DNA of 64,000 bases from a virus: the IMG/VR virus record IMGVR_UViG_3300029267_002119, positions 38,390-102,389 of that record; one strand, given 5' to 3'. Of this stretch, positions 26,346 to 33,920 are shown piece after piece (position 1 is the stretch's first letter; each line of letters begins with the position of its first letter). Made by a program: the position numbers and the translations under genes. The notes below the pieces were generated by a model, which saw only the letters and a list, made by a program, of their open reading frames with translations, did not search any database and was not told the origin of the DNA.

Positions 26346-26401
26346 CGCCCACGGCCCTTGCCGAACACCTCTACCCCCGGAACATCAACAATTCCTGGCA
26401 C
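26342..26401 (-). pseudogene. Orphaned first exon-like end of the chaperone gene (19 codons)
   Basis: GTG at 26401 directly follows the TAA of the upstream gene and has AAGGAGG seven bases upstream, so it looks like the original start of the chaperone gene. The frame encodes VPGIVDVPGVEVFGKGRGR and then hits TGA, which overlaps the ATG of the next gene. The same peptide, with K changed to R, restarts at 24996 in front of the complete chaperone gene. This copy therefore marks the left junction of the insertion. Confidence 0.7.
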
Positions 26402-26887
26402 TTATGCCTCCTTCTCGAGCGCGTACCTCACCAAGCGCTCGAACCTCTCTGGACTCTCGGCCAGCACCTTGAGACCGTCTGCGACGGTCCATCCCCAACG
26501 CTGGCAGAAGACGAACAGCTCGTCGTAGACCCCGGTCGGGAGAGCGACCCGAACGATGGTCGTGCCGTCCCCTCCGTTGCCCCTGTGGGCCACGTAGGAG
26601 CGCAGGAGAGCCTCGATCACGGCGGAGATGGTCCCGTGGCCCTCCTCCTTGATTTTGGCCTCCAGAGCGCCCCGGAGGACGTGGGAGAGCTGCATGTTGG
26701 TACGTCGACCAGACGGGTGCACACGCGCGGGCGCGGGCAGGCGCCTGTCCCCGTCGAGCCACTCCAGCACGACCTGGCGGATGACCTCACTCTGGGAGCG
26801 GCCGGTCTCCTCGCAGTAGGACGCGAGCGTGTCGTCTAAGTCCTCTGGAATGACAAAGTTGAGACGGGGCTTCAAGCTGGCTTCCAT
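26402..26887 (-). CDS. Double ribbon-helix-helix protein
   Basis: 161 residues from ATG at 26887, with GAGGAGG eight bases upstream; a start at 26926 is possible but less well supported. The first domain (LKPRLNFVIPEDLDDTLASY, then CEETGRSQSEVIRQVVLEWL) is a typical CopG/Arc ribbon-helix-helix: one strand, two helices with a turn. A second, looser copy follows at about residues 60-100 (RRTNMQLSHVLRGALEAKIK, HGTISAVIEALLRSYVAHRG). Such proteins bind operators as dimers. Finding one between the tube gene and the chaperone gene is unusual; it may regulate the late operon or belong to the homing insertion. Confidence 0.6.
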   Translation of the reverse strand: MEASLKPRLNFVIPEDLDDTLASYCEETGRSQSEVIRQVVLEWLDGDRRLPAPARVHPSGRRTNMQLSHVLRGALEAKIKEEGHGTISAVIEALLRSYVAHRGNGGDGTTIVRVALPTGVYDELFVFCQRWGWTVADGLKVLAESPERFERLVRYALEKEA

Positions 26888-26947
26888 GAGGAAGACCTCC
26901 TCACTTGAGGAGGCATTCTGCCTCACGCAGCTGGACGGCGCAACCCC

Positions 26948-27475
26948 CTAGACCTGGGGCACGGGAAGCGGCAGGACCGTGACCCGCTGAACGGAGAGAG
27001 TCAGCTCCTCCATCACGACCTCGGAACCCGAGGCGTCCAGGTCGGTCGCGGGCTTCCACGTAGTGGGAATGGCGTCCCGCATCCAGAGCATCCGCTGTGG
27101 AATGACCTTCTGGTTCCTCGTCTGCACGACGATGAAGCTCCGCCGGGGCGCGACGCGGCCCCAGACGACCTGCATGAACCAGAGGTACATATCAAGGTTC
27201 GTGTTGAAGACCGCGAACCGGAGCGTGCAGTCGCCGCCGGTAACGTAGCCCTGCGGCACCCGGTGCACGTACGGCCAGTTCCCCTCGCGGATGTCCTTCA
27301 CGTCCATCGTCATCTCGGGGATCGAGATCGACTGGAAGCCGATGTAGCTCCCGTTGTTGATGGCGGACTGGGCGGACTTCAGTGGGAACGCGGTGGGGAA
27401 GACGCCAGCGACGGGGACGTCGAGCAGCGCGAAGTTGTGACTCAAGAGCGGGTCTGAGTTCACCGATCTGGCCAT
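26948..27475 (-). CDS. Tail tube protein (paralogue A, gp19-like)
   Basis: 175 residues with the layout of T4 gp19-type tube proteins: MARSVNSDPLLSHNFALLDV at the start, a central SIPEMTMDVKDIREGNWPYV loop, GDCTLRFAVFNTNLDMYLWF, an IPTTWKPATDLDASGSEVVM stretch and the closing EELTLSVQRVTVL strand. The 'D..G.E..MEELTL..E/Q.V' ending is the family signature. A second tube-like gene at 28671-29156 shares the same start and end motifs. The tube is the inner conduit for DNA, assembled on the hub inside the sheath. Confidence 0.75.
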   Translation of the reverse strand: MARSVNSDPLLSHNFALLDVPVAGVFPTAFPLKSAQSAINNGSYIGFQSISIPEMTMDVKDIREGNWPYVHRVPQGYVTGGDCTLRFAVFNTNLDMYLWFMQVVWGRVAPRRSFIVVQTRNQKVIPQRMLWMRDAIPTTWKPATDLDASGSEVVMEELTLSVQRVTVLPLPVPQV

Positions 27476-27484
27476 GCGCCCATC

Positions 27485-28315
27485 CTACCGCGTCTTGAGC
27501 TTCCGCCGCTTCCTCTTCTTCGGCCGAATGCCCAGGCCGGAGTAGACCTTCCGCTTGAGGTGTTCAGGCGCTCCGGCCAGTTGGCCCTCGACCCACGCCT
27601 TCCCCTTCGGGTTCTCTAGCGGTTTGGCGAGAATCTTCGAGGCCATCCGGTGCATCTTCGGCTCGATCTCGGTACGAAACTCGGCGCTGCCCGTGTCGTA
27701 CGTCCCCTTGTTCTCGATCTCGTAGTAGCGATGGCCGAACTTCTTCTTGTAGGTCTGACCAGCCTTCGCGACCGCCTGATGCGAGGCGACCACGTCCGCA
27801 TCCGGGACGGTCCGGCCGCGCGCCTGGTTGCGCTCGCGAGCCACTTCGATCGGTGTGACCACCATCACCATCGAGCAGTCGTAGCCGAGGTCTTCGAGCG
27901 CCTTCTTGCCTTTCAGGATGTAGGTGGGGTTCTTGGCCGTGCCATCGACGATCACGCCGAGTCGCCCACGCGCGAAGTGCGCGCGCTGATTCATCATCGT
28001 GTACCACGAGCGGTCGTGCAGCTCCTTCCCGATCGATGGGAACTTCGGGTTGTCGGTCGGCACCTCGAAGGCCGTCTTGAGATCGAGGCCCTTCTGCTTG
28101 ACGCGCCAAGCGTAGATCTCATCCACGCTCAGGGTCTTGAGCCCGAAGGCTCCGCCGAGCTGGCTGCCGAGCTTCCCGAACATCGTTCCGGCAGTCCACG
28201 ATTTGCCGGATCCCATGCCGCCGCCCAGAAAGATCGCTTTCAGGATATGCGGATCGAAGATGCCCTCGTGCAGAAGGCGGGCGTCAGATGGAACGACCCG
28301 CTCGAACAGACTCAC
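27485..28315 (-). CDS. P-loop ATPase/kinase, zeta-toxin-like
   Basis: 276 residues from GTG at 28315; upstream frame is a shadow. A Walker A motif, GGGMGSGKS, lies near residue 33, followed by VDEIYAWRVKQKGLDLKTAF. Further on are LGVIVDGTAKNPTYI, where D may act as Walker B, and VVTPIEVARERNQARGRTVP, an Arg-rich lid. This order resembles zeta-toxin/UNAG-kinase or polynucleotide kinase-like P-loop enzymes. The C-terminus is very basic (RPKKRKRRKLKTR). It lies between the two tube paralogues, where no enzyme is expected. Substrate unknown; it could be a packaged host-take-over kinase. Confidence 0.55.
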   Translation of the reverse strand: MSLFERVVPSDARLLHEGIFDPHILKAIFLGGGMGSGKSWTAGTMFGKLGSQLGGAFGLKTLSVDEIYAWRVKQKGLDLKTAFEVPTDNPKFPSIGKELHDRSWYTMMNQRAHFARGRLGVIVDGTAKNPTYILKGKKALEDLGYDCSMVMVVTPIEVARERNQARGRTVPDADVVASHQAVAKAGQTYKKKFGHRYYEIENKGTYDTGSAEFRTEIEPKMHRMASKILAKPLENPKGKAWVEGQLAGAPEHLKRKVYSGLGIRPKKRKRRKLKTR

Positions 28316-28320
28316 GACGC

Positions 28321-28629
28321 CTAGTACTTGTCGTCCTGGGCGTCGGCGCACGCCTCGGCCGCCTTTGCGGCGGCTTTGAGCGCGGAAACGAGGGCGTCGT
28401 ACTTGGGCTTCATCTTTCCCAGCTCGTCGCCCTTCGCGAAGCGCTTCTTCTCCTTCCACATCCGATCGCACGTGGTCGCCGCATCCTCGAGCGCGTACTG
28501 GAGGTCGCGCTTGTTGAGGTAGCGGCGGGGCATCATGCCCATCATCTCGTGCAGCGGGTTCCGGCCGTCGTCCTGATCGCCCTGCTCTTCCTGCTCGGTC
28601 AGGCCCGCCAGCTTGTCGAAGTGGCTCAT
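28321..28629 (-). CDS. Small helical protein between tube genes
   Basis: 102 residues from ATG at 28629 (AGAGG about seven bases upstream). It has GLTEQEEQGDQDDGRNPLHE, then EDAATTCDRMWKEKKRFAKG and an Ala-rich helix near the end (SALKAAAKAAEACADAQ). It precedes the kinase-like gene by five bases. No family recognised. Chaperone or regulator are both possible. Confidence 0.5.
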   Translation of the reverse strand: MSHFDKLAGLTEQEEQGDQDDGRNPLHEMMGMMPRRYLNKRDLQYALEDAATTCDRMWKEKKRFAKGDELGKMKPKYDALVSALKAAAKAAEACADAQDDKY

Positions 28630-28670
28630 CACGTCCTCTTTCTGGTGTCTGGTCTGCGCTGACCTCGACG

Positions 28671-29156
28671 CTACGCCGAGATGATCTCCACCTCCAGCTC
28701 CTCGACGGTGAGGGTCAGCTCTTGGAGAGCGACCTCGGAGCCGGTGGCGTCCTTGTCCGCCATCGGCTTCACCGTGGAGGGCCAGCACTCGCGCAGGCGC
28801 ATGATCCGGGAAGGCGACCCGTCGATCCCGAACTCGTCGGTGATGTGGAACTCCATGATCATCAGGTCGGAGCGGTAGGTGTCCGCCGCGCCGTTGATCA
28901 CGTCGATGAGCCACTTGTAGAAGTCGCTCTCGCGCTGGACGGTGCCCTTCATCAGCTGGCACTCGCCCACCGTCTGGATGCCCGGGTACTTCCGGGTCCA
29001 GCGGTACACGCCCTCGCGGTACTCCGCCGGGTCGATGCTGACCTCGGGCGTCGAGACGGTCGAGAACCCGGCGACGGGATCGAGATGCCCCCCGGCCGGA
29101 TCGACCACGTGAAACCTGTAGTTCAAATACGGATCAGTGGACGCTGCACGAGCCAT
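28671..29156 (-). CDS. Tail tube protein (paralogue B, gp19-like)
   Basis: 161 residues. The start (MARAASTDPYLNYRFHVVD), the centre (STPEVSIDPAEYREGVYRWT, with TVGECQLMKG) and the ending (KDATGSEVALQELTLTVEEL) align with tube protein A and with the T4 gp19 family. It directly follows the sheath gene in reading order, as in most myoviruses, so this copy is more likely the main tube subunit and A the tail-end or distal-tube variant. That assignment is inference. Confidence 0.8.
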   Translation of the reverse strand: MARAASTDPYLNYRFHVVDPAGGHLDPVAGFSTVSTPEVSIDPAEYREGVYRWTRKYPGIQTVGECQLMKGTVQRESDFYKWLIDVINGAADTYRSDLMIMEFHITDEFGIDGSPSRIMRLRECWPSTVKPMADKDATGSEVALQELTLTVEELEVEIISA

Positions 29157-29185
29157 GTCAGTCTCCTATCTCGTCTGCCCGACCC

Positions 29186-31966
29186 CTACGAGGTCTGCGT
29201 GCCGACCGGCTGCTGGAGGGTGAAGGTGATGAACTCCGCCGGGGTGCCGGGGTTGAATCCGATGTCGATGATCGCCTTGCCCTCCGCCACGGTCGAGGCG
29301 TTGTTGTTCGTGGCGTTGCACGTCACGAAGAACGCCTCGTCCTCGTTCTGGCCTGCGAAGTAGCCGAGCCGGAAGAGGCTGCCGTAGTAGCCCTTCAGCG
29401 CGGTCTCGATCTTCGCCCAGAGCGGCGGGCCGTTGTTCTCGAACACCGCCCACTGGAGGTTCAGGCTGGTCGCGTACATCAGGAAGTTGTGCAGCGTGCG
29501 CGCGTTGATGTAGCGCCAGCGCGTCTCGCGCGAGAGGCTGCGCACTCCCCAGACGGCGATCCCGGTCGCGTCGCTGGAGATGATCGGATTGATCCGCGAC
29601 TGGTAGAGGTTGTCCCGGTCCGACTTCTCCAGCACGAACTCGGCGGCGACGACGCCAACCGCGTTGAGCGCGCCGTCTTCGACACCGCCCGGAGCCTTCC
29701 CGACGTTCTTGGTGTTCGCCGTGCGTGCGTAGACGCCCGCCACGAGCGGAGTGATCGGCACCAGCTCGACCCGATCGGTGAGCGGGTTGACGAAGTAGAC
29801 GTTGGGGTAGTACATCGCCCCGATCTTCTCGTCCCACGCCTGGTCCACCTGGATGTACTTGATCGCCTCGCTCACGGTCGTCCCGTTGGCGTAGCCCATG
29901 ATCAGGTAGCGCAGGTCGGGCCGGTTCTTGGCGAACTGCACCATGTCGAACTGGACGAACTCCGAACCCTCGAAGTCGGGCACCACGACGTTGAGCGGCT
30001 CCTCGACCAGATCCAGGGCGTAGATGCCCTGCTTGCTGGATTCGAGCGCGGCGGCCGAGATGTCCGCGCGGGTGACGGCAGAGCCGTTGACGCCGCCGGA
30101 CATCTGCCACTCGACGTCGCTCGCGAGGCCGGTGTAGTTGCCCAGGATGTCGGTGCCCGCCGTGGGTGCGCTGTCCCAGGTGATGTCGTAGGCGCCAGTG
30201 TCGTAGTCGATCGTGTTGGTCCCGGCCGCGTCCACATCCCCGACCAGGTTGCCGAGGCCGTCGTCGGTCGCGACCTGGCCCGACTGGTAGTCGGCGTCGA
30301 TCGTGGTGGCTGCCCTCGGAGCCAGCAGCGTGGTGAGCGCCACGGCGCCGGTGACGTAGTCGGCCGACCCGGCCGCGCCCGCGACACCGCCCAGCTCGGT
30401 CAGATCCCCGGCCACGTCGCCGTTCACGATCCCGAGCGGCACGTAGTCCACCAGGATGTTGGTGCCGCTCTGCGGCGGAGTCGAGGTCGTGAAGTCGATC
30501 AGGCCGCTCTGGGTAGGCGCCGTGACGCTGTCCACCAGGTCGATCGCGTTCGTGCCCGCGCCGATCGCGCCCGCGAGAGCCACCGCCTGGGCCATGTTGT
30601 CGGTGGCCGCCGCCTTGGTGATGATGTCCGACTCATCGTAGGTCACCGTCACCGGGGAGCCACCGGCGAGGCCGCCGCCGAGCGAGCCGAGCGTCTGCCC
30701 GGTCATGGCGCCGGTGGTGTAGTCGATGGTCCCGGTGCCGCCCTGGAAGACGAGCGGGTTGATGAGGTTCCCAGCGCCGTCGTCGAGGATGACCTGGGCA
30801 CCGTCGTCCACAGTCGTCACCGCGATGGCCAGCGTGCCAGGGTGAACCGGAGTGGACGGGGTGACGCCTGGAATCGGCGTGGAGGCGAGGTCGTAGATCT
30901 GGCCGGGCGTGGCCGCGCCGATGGGCACCCACGGCGATCCGCCAGCCGGTACCGCGTAGCGGATACGGAAGACGGTGTTCTCCCGGTGGACCGGAGCGGT
31001 CAGCGCACCGGCCGCGATCTGGAAGGCCGTGTCGATGCCGTTGACCGTGCCGACCGCGAACGGACCACTGCCGAGGTTGTCGACCTGGTCGCCGACCTTG
31101 GCGTAGAACATCCGCAGGCTGCCGTCGAGCACCGGCGTCGTCGGCAGGGTGATCGCGAAGGTCGTCACGATCCCGTCGATCGCCGGTGTCGGCGTCTGCG
31201 CCTCGTCGTCCACCTGGGCGTCGGCCGCGACGATCCGCAGCGTGTTGTCCAGGCAGGCGCCCTGGGCGAGCGTCCCGGAGAAGTTGGTGTCGATGCCGTT
31301 GACCGAGCCACCGGCCACCAGCACCTCGTCCTCCTCGTAGGAGGGGATCAGCCCGCTGGGCGTGCCGCCCGCGCCCTCGGTGATCTCCACCAGCTGAGAC
31401 GGCTTCCGGGGATCGGTCAGGACGGTGGTGACGTAGTCGGCCGCGTCCGGGTCGGTGAACTGGACCGCCTCGTAGGTCTCCTCGGAGACGAGGATCGACG
31501 CGTCGTACTCCGAAGGACGGAGGACGAGCAGGTCGAACTTCTCCCACTGCTCGGCACCGGCCGTCCGATCGAGGAAGTTGCGGTTCCCTCGGATGTGGAT
31601 CCGGGTGTCGTTGCCCCAGGTCCCCTCCCCCTTCATGGTGAAGGTCCACTTGGTGGGACCGGGCGTCGGGTCGATGTCCGCCCACGCCGAGATGGCGTCG
31701 GACGGGACCACGCGGACGATGTAGGCCCGCTGGCCACCGTTCCCGAAGAAGCCCTGGATCCCGATCGGGACCAGACCTAACGACGAGATCGGTCCGAAGA
31801 CACGCTCGAACTCGACGGTCGAGCGAACCTCGACTGGCGTATTGCTCGGACCCTCGTCGGTCCAGCCGACGAACCCGGCCTTCGCGGGAGAGATGCCCTC
31901 GGGGGCACGGGACGGCTCCTTCTCGAAGCCGTAGACACCTGGGCTGAGGATTTCGAGTTGGGCCAC
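29186..31966 (-). CDS. Tail sheath protein with large inserted beta modules
   Basis: 926 residues against about 660 in T4 gp18. The ends are typical: SPGVYGFEKEPSRAPEGISP and VEFERVFGPISSLGLVP at the N-terminus, and DATGIAVWGVRSLSRETRWR, YINARTLHNFLMYATSLNLQ and GFNPGTPAEFITFTLQQPVG at the C-terminus, which form the contractile core. Between about residues 215 and 615 lie inserted modules: two with SVNGIDTNF or TVNGIDTAF (about 221 and 308), and others with ILDDGAGNL / GTIDYTTGAM (about 393-420), LIDFTTS, ADYVTGAV and DDGLGNL / TIDYDTGAY (about 568-593). These probably protrude from the tail surface. GTG start at 31966 with TTAGGAG upstream. Confidence 0.9.
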   Translation of the reverse strand: MAQLEILSPGVYGFEKEPSRAPEGISPAKAGFVGWTDEGPSNTPVEVRSTVEFERVFGPISSLGLVPIGIQGFFGNGGQRAYIVRVVPSDAISAWADIDPTPGPTKWTFTMKGEGTWGNDTRIHIRGNRNFLDRTAGAEQWEKFDLLVLRPSEYDASILVSEETYEAVQFTDPDAADYVTTVLTDPRKPSQLVEITEGAGGTPSGLIPSYEEDEVLVAGGSVNGIDTNFSGTLAQGACLDNTLRIVAADAQVDDEAQTPTPAIDGIVTTFAITLPTTPVLDGSLRMFYAKVGDQVDNLGSGPFAVGTVNGIDTAFQIAAGALTAPVHRENTVFRIRYAVPAGGSPWVPIGAATPGQIYDLASTPIPGVTPSTPVHPGTLAIAVTTVDDGAQVILDDGAGNLINPLVFQGGTGTIDYTTGAMTGQTLGSLGGGLAGGSPVTVTYDESDIITKAAATDNMAQAVALAGAIGAGTNAIDLVDSVTAPTQSGLIDFTTSTPPQSGTNILVDYVPLGIVNGDVAGDLTELGGVAGAAGSADYVTGAVALTTLLAPRAATTIDADYQSGQVATDDGLGNLVGDVDAAGTNTIDYDTGAYDITWDSAPTAGTDILGNYTGLASDVEWQMSGGVNGSAVTRADISAAALESSKQGIYALDLVEEPLNVVVPDFEGSEFVQFDMVQFAKNRPDLRYLIMGYANGTTVSEAIKYIQVDQAWDEKIGAMYYPNVYFVNPLTDRVELVPITPLVAGVYARTANTKNVGKAPGGVEDGALNAVGVVAAEFVLEKSDRDNLYQSRINPIISSDATGIAVWGVRSLSRETRWRYINARTLHNFLMYATSLNLQWAVFENNGPPLWAKIETALKGYYGSLFRLGYFAGQNEDEAFFVTCNATNNNASTVAEGKAIIDIGFNPGTPAEFITFTLQQPVGTQTS

Positions 31967-32009
31967 GGCGCTCTCCTAAGCTCTCTTGGCTGATTGCGGA
32001 CCGAGCACC

Positions 32010-32330
32010 CTACTTGGGCTCGTCGTCGTCGGTGATCACGATGGGGGTGTCGTCCGGCCTGGCCGCCCTGGTCGGCCGGGCCGGTGAGGTCTTCTTGGGA
32101 GCTGGTGCGGGCTTCGGCTTGACCACGGTCGCCTGCTTCGTCGCGCGGAGGGCGTTGGCCTCGCGATCGGACAGCTTGCGGAGGCGCTTCGCGCGCAGGC
32201 CGCGCACGACTCCCTTGTTGGAGGGGCTGGCCTCGAAGATCTGGCCGGGACGGTGCGCCTTCGTCACGCCTCCGGGAAAGTCCACCATCCACGGACCGCG
32301 CCCGGTGACCTGGTAGTACTGAGTCCTCAT
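32010..32330 (-). CDS. Small basic protein before the sheath gene
   Basis: 106 residues. The first half (MRTQYYQVTGRGPWMVDFPG) is compact; the second is Lys/Ala/Pro rich (KPKPAPAPKKTSPARPTRAA) and then acidic (ITDDDEPK). It overlaps the upstream neck gene by four bases. Similar small proteins with a low-complexity tail precede sheath genes in other myoviruses, but I recognise no family. Confidence 0.5.
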   Translation of the reverse strand: MRTQYYQVTGRGPWMVDFPGGVTKAHRPGQIFEASPSNKGVVRGLRAKRLRKLSDREANALRATKQATVVKPKPAPAPKKTSPARPTRAARPDDTPIVITDDDEPK

Positions 32331-33130
32331 TCGTCTCTCCCTATGGCGGTCACCCGCTTGATCGGCTGGCCATCACCGTAGAGGCCGCCGCCTCCCGGAT
32401 CAGGTCCAGGGTTGTTCGGATCGACCGGCTCGATTGGATCAGGCTGCGTCCCTCCGACGAATCCCGGAACGACCTTGGGCACCTTGTCGAGCGTCAGCTC
32501 CCCTTCGACGCGAAGCGACACACTGTACCCGCACACCCGATCGACGAGCGAGTTGATCTCCGTGAGATCCGCTGTCCCCTCCTGAAACGTGTGGTAAGTG
32601 CGCTCGACCCCGAGCCCATCCACCACCGTCACATCACCGTAGAGAGGATACCGAACCATGACCATCTGGAGAAGCACCTGGGCGACGGTCCGATGGCGGC
32701 TCCAGCACTCGATCGTGTAGGTGAAGTCGTAGGGCCACTCCTTCTCCTTGATCTCGTAGTGAGACCAGCCCAGGTCGGGGCCGACCGAGATCGGAGTGGC
32801 TCCCTCGGCGGGAAGGCGGTACGACAGCGTCGGCGACCAGACGCGCTGCTGAGACGGGGTTGCGTCGTCGCGAATGACCAGGACGCATGGCAGCTCCCAC
32901 TCCTGGTCGGTGGGCTCGGACTGCTTGAACCCGACTAACGCGCGCTCGATCTTGATCGGCGCGTCGTTGCTGTTCTCAGGCTCGACGAAGACGCCCTCGA
33001 GCGGAAGGTAGTACTGGTTCTTCTCTGGATCGAGCTGGGCGCCGAGACCTTCGACCACGCCCTGATCGAAGTCGATCAGGTCGATGTGGCCGGTCCGTTC
33101 TCCGAACTCGAGCGACGGCATGGGACACAT
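32327..33130 (-). CDS. Neck/tail-terminator-like protein
   Basis: 267 residues; start is either ATG 33130 or ATG 33121, neither with a good ribosome site. Segments include GVFVEPENSNDAPIKIERAL, DLGWSHYEIKEKEWPYDFTY and TVAQVLLQMVMVRYPLYGDV, then a Gly/Pro-rich C-terminal tail. Position between the neck genes and the sheath fits the tail terminator (T4 gp15) or a completion protein. The assignment rests mostly on position. Confidence 0.4.
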   Translation of the reverse strand: MCPMPSLEFGERTGHIDLIDFDQGVVEGLGAQLDPEKNQYYLPLEGVFVEPENSNDAPIKIERALVGFKQSEPTDQEWELPCVLVIRDDATPSQQRVWSPTLSYRLPAEGATPISVGPDLGWSHYEIKEKEWPYDFTYTIECWSRHRTVAQVLLQMVMVRYPLYGDVTVVDGLGVERTYHTFQEGTADLTEINSLVDRVCGYSVSLRVEGELTLDKVPKVVPGFVGGTQPDPIEPVDPNNPGPDPGGGGLYGDGQPIKRVTAIGRDE

Positions 33131-33161
33131 TCTACGGCGGAGGGCCGCTGGCCGCCATAAA

Positions 33162-33920
33162 CTACAGCCAGCTCTCGTCCCGCCGTTTCTCCAGGCGTTT
33201 CCTGAGATCCTCGGTCAGTTTGTCCACCTCGTCCAGCCGACCACCGGCCAGCGCTTCTCTGATCTCTCGGCCAGCAGCCGCGACCCATCTCGGGGCCTGG
33301 TTCTTCGCCGCCCTAGCCGTCTTCAGCCAGTGCGGAACACGGGGGAAACCGCCCAGGCCGTGCTCCAGGCGCATCTGGAGAAACACGAGGTCGATGAAGA
33401 CCTTCCCGTTGATCGACGGCTTCACGCCATCGGTCACTGTTGCGCCGAGCTTCGTGATCTTGCTCACGAGGTCAGCGTAGACCTCGCGCAGACGACGGCG
33501 ATGGCCGTCCATCTCGGCAGGCGAAGCAGGCCGAACCTCCGCCTCAGCTGGGATACCGCCCGAGATCGGCGGGAGCGTGTCCACGGTCCATGGGTTGTGC
33601 TTCGCCATCTCGATCGCAATCGGGTTCGAGCCACCGATCTTGATCTGGGTGCTCTCGGCCGGAACCGTGGTCAGCTTCGTTCGTGAAAGACCCGCGATGG
33701 CCCACTCGTCCTTCTTGTCGTTCTCGAGGAACTTGATCGCGTCACGGTAGAGGTCGAGCCACTTCTCTCCCTTCGGGATTCTCTCCTGTACGTCCTCCTG
33801 AATGCCCTTGGCGATGGCCCGACCGGCAGCTGTGGCCGCAGCTCGCGCGCGCTTGTGCACGTCCCGCCGGAAGGTCTTGGGGATCCCGCCAGTCGTCGTA
33901 ATCTTTATGAACTTAGCCAC
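33162..33920 (-). CDS. Neck protein, HK97 gp10-like style
   Basis: 252 residues from GTG 33920, which abuts the upstream TAA. It starts with a strand and a long basic helix (RRDVHKRARAAATAAGRAIA, KGIQEDVQERIP), the layout of HK97 gp10-type head-tail joining proteins. Later it has QMRLEHGLGGFPRVPHWLKT and a C-terminal helix pair. Position between the connector genes and sheath agrees. It is longer than usual for that family. Confidence 0.4.
   Translation of the reverse strand: MAKFIKITTTGGIPKTFRRDVHKRARAAATAAGRAIAKGIQEDVQERIPKGEKWLDLYRDAIKFLENDKKDEWAIAGLSRTKLTTVPAESTQIKIGGSNPIAIEMAKHNPWTVDTLPPISGGIPAEAEVRPASPAEMDGHRRRLREVYADLVSKITKLGATVTDGVKPSINGKVFIDLVFLQMRLEHGLGGFPRVPHWLKTARAAKNQAPRWVAAAGREIREALAGGRLDEVDKLTEDLRKRLEKRRDESWL

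Larger units (their letters stand above)
24943..26401 (-). mobile_element. Homing endonuclease insertion with recoded 5' duplication of the chaperone gene
   Basis: The span holds, in reading order, a first copy of the chaperone start (26401-26348), a 111-residue gene, the endonuclease gene and a second copy of the chaperone start (24996-24943) that leads into the rest of the gene. The two 18-codon copies encode VPGIVDVPGVEVFG followed by KGRG or RGRG. Fifteen of 18 codons differ, 14 of them silently. This is what is expected if the element carried its own altered copy of the target end and so restored the gene after insertion. The boundaries outside the repeats are inferred. Confidence 0.6.

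Noticed and set aside
24997-26347. Group I intron in the chaperone gene
   Set aside because: The flanking exon sequence is duplicated and the second copy is in frame with the full gene, so no splicing is needed. No intron core is evident by eye.
29489-31780. 763-codon plus-strand frame under the sheath gene
   Set aside because: Antisense shadow. The minus-strand frame encodes an unmistakable sheath protein; the plus frame is Arg/Val/Asp-rich noise.
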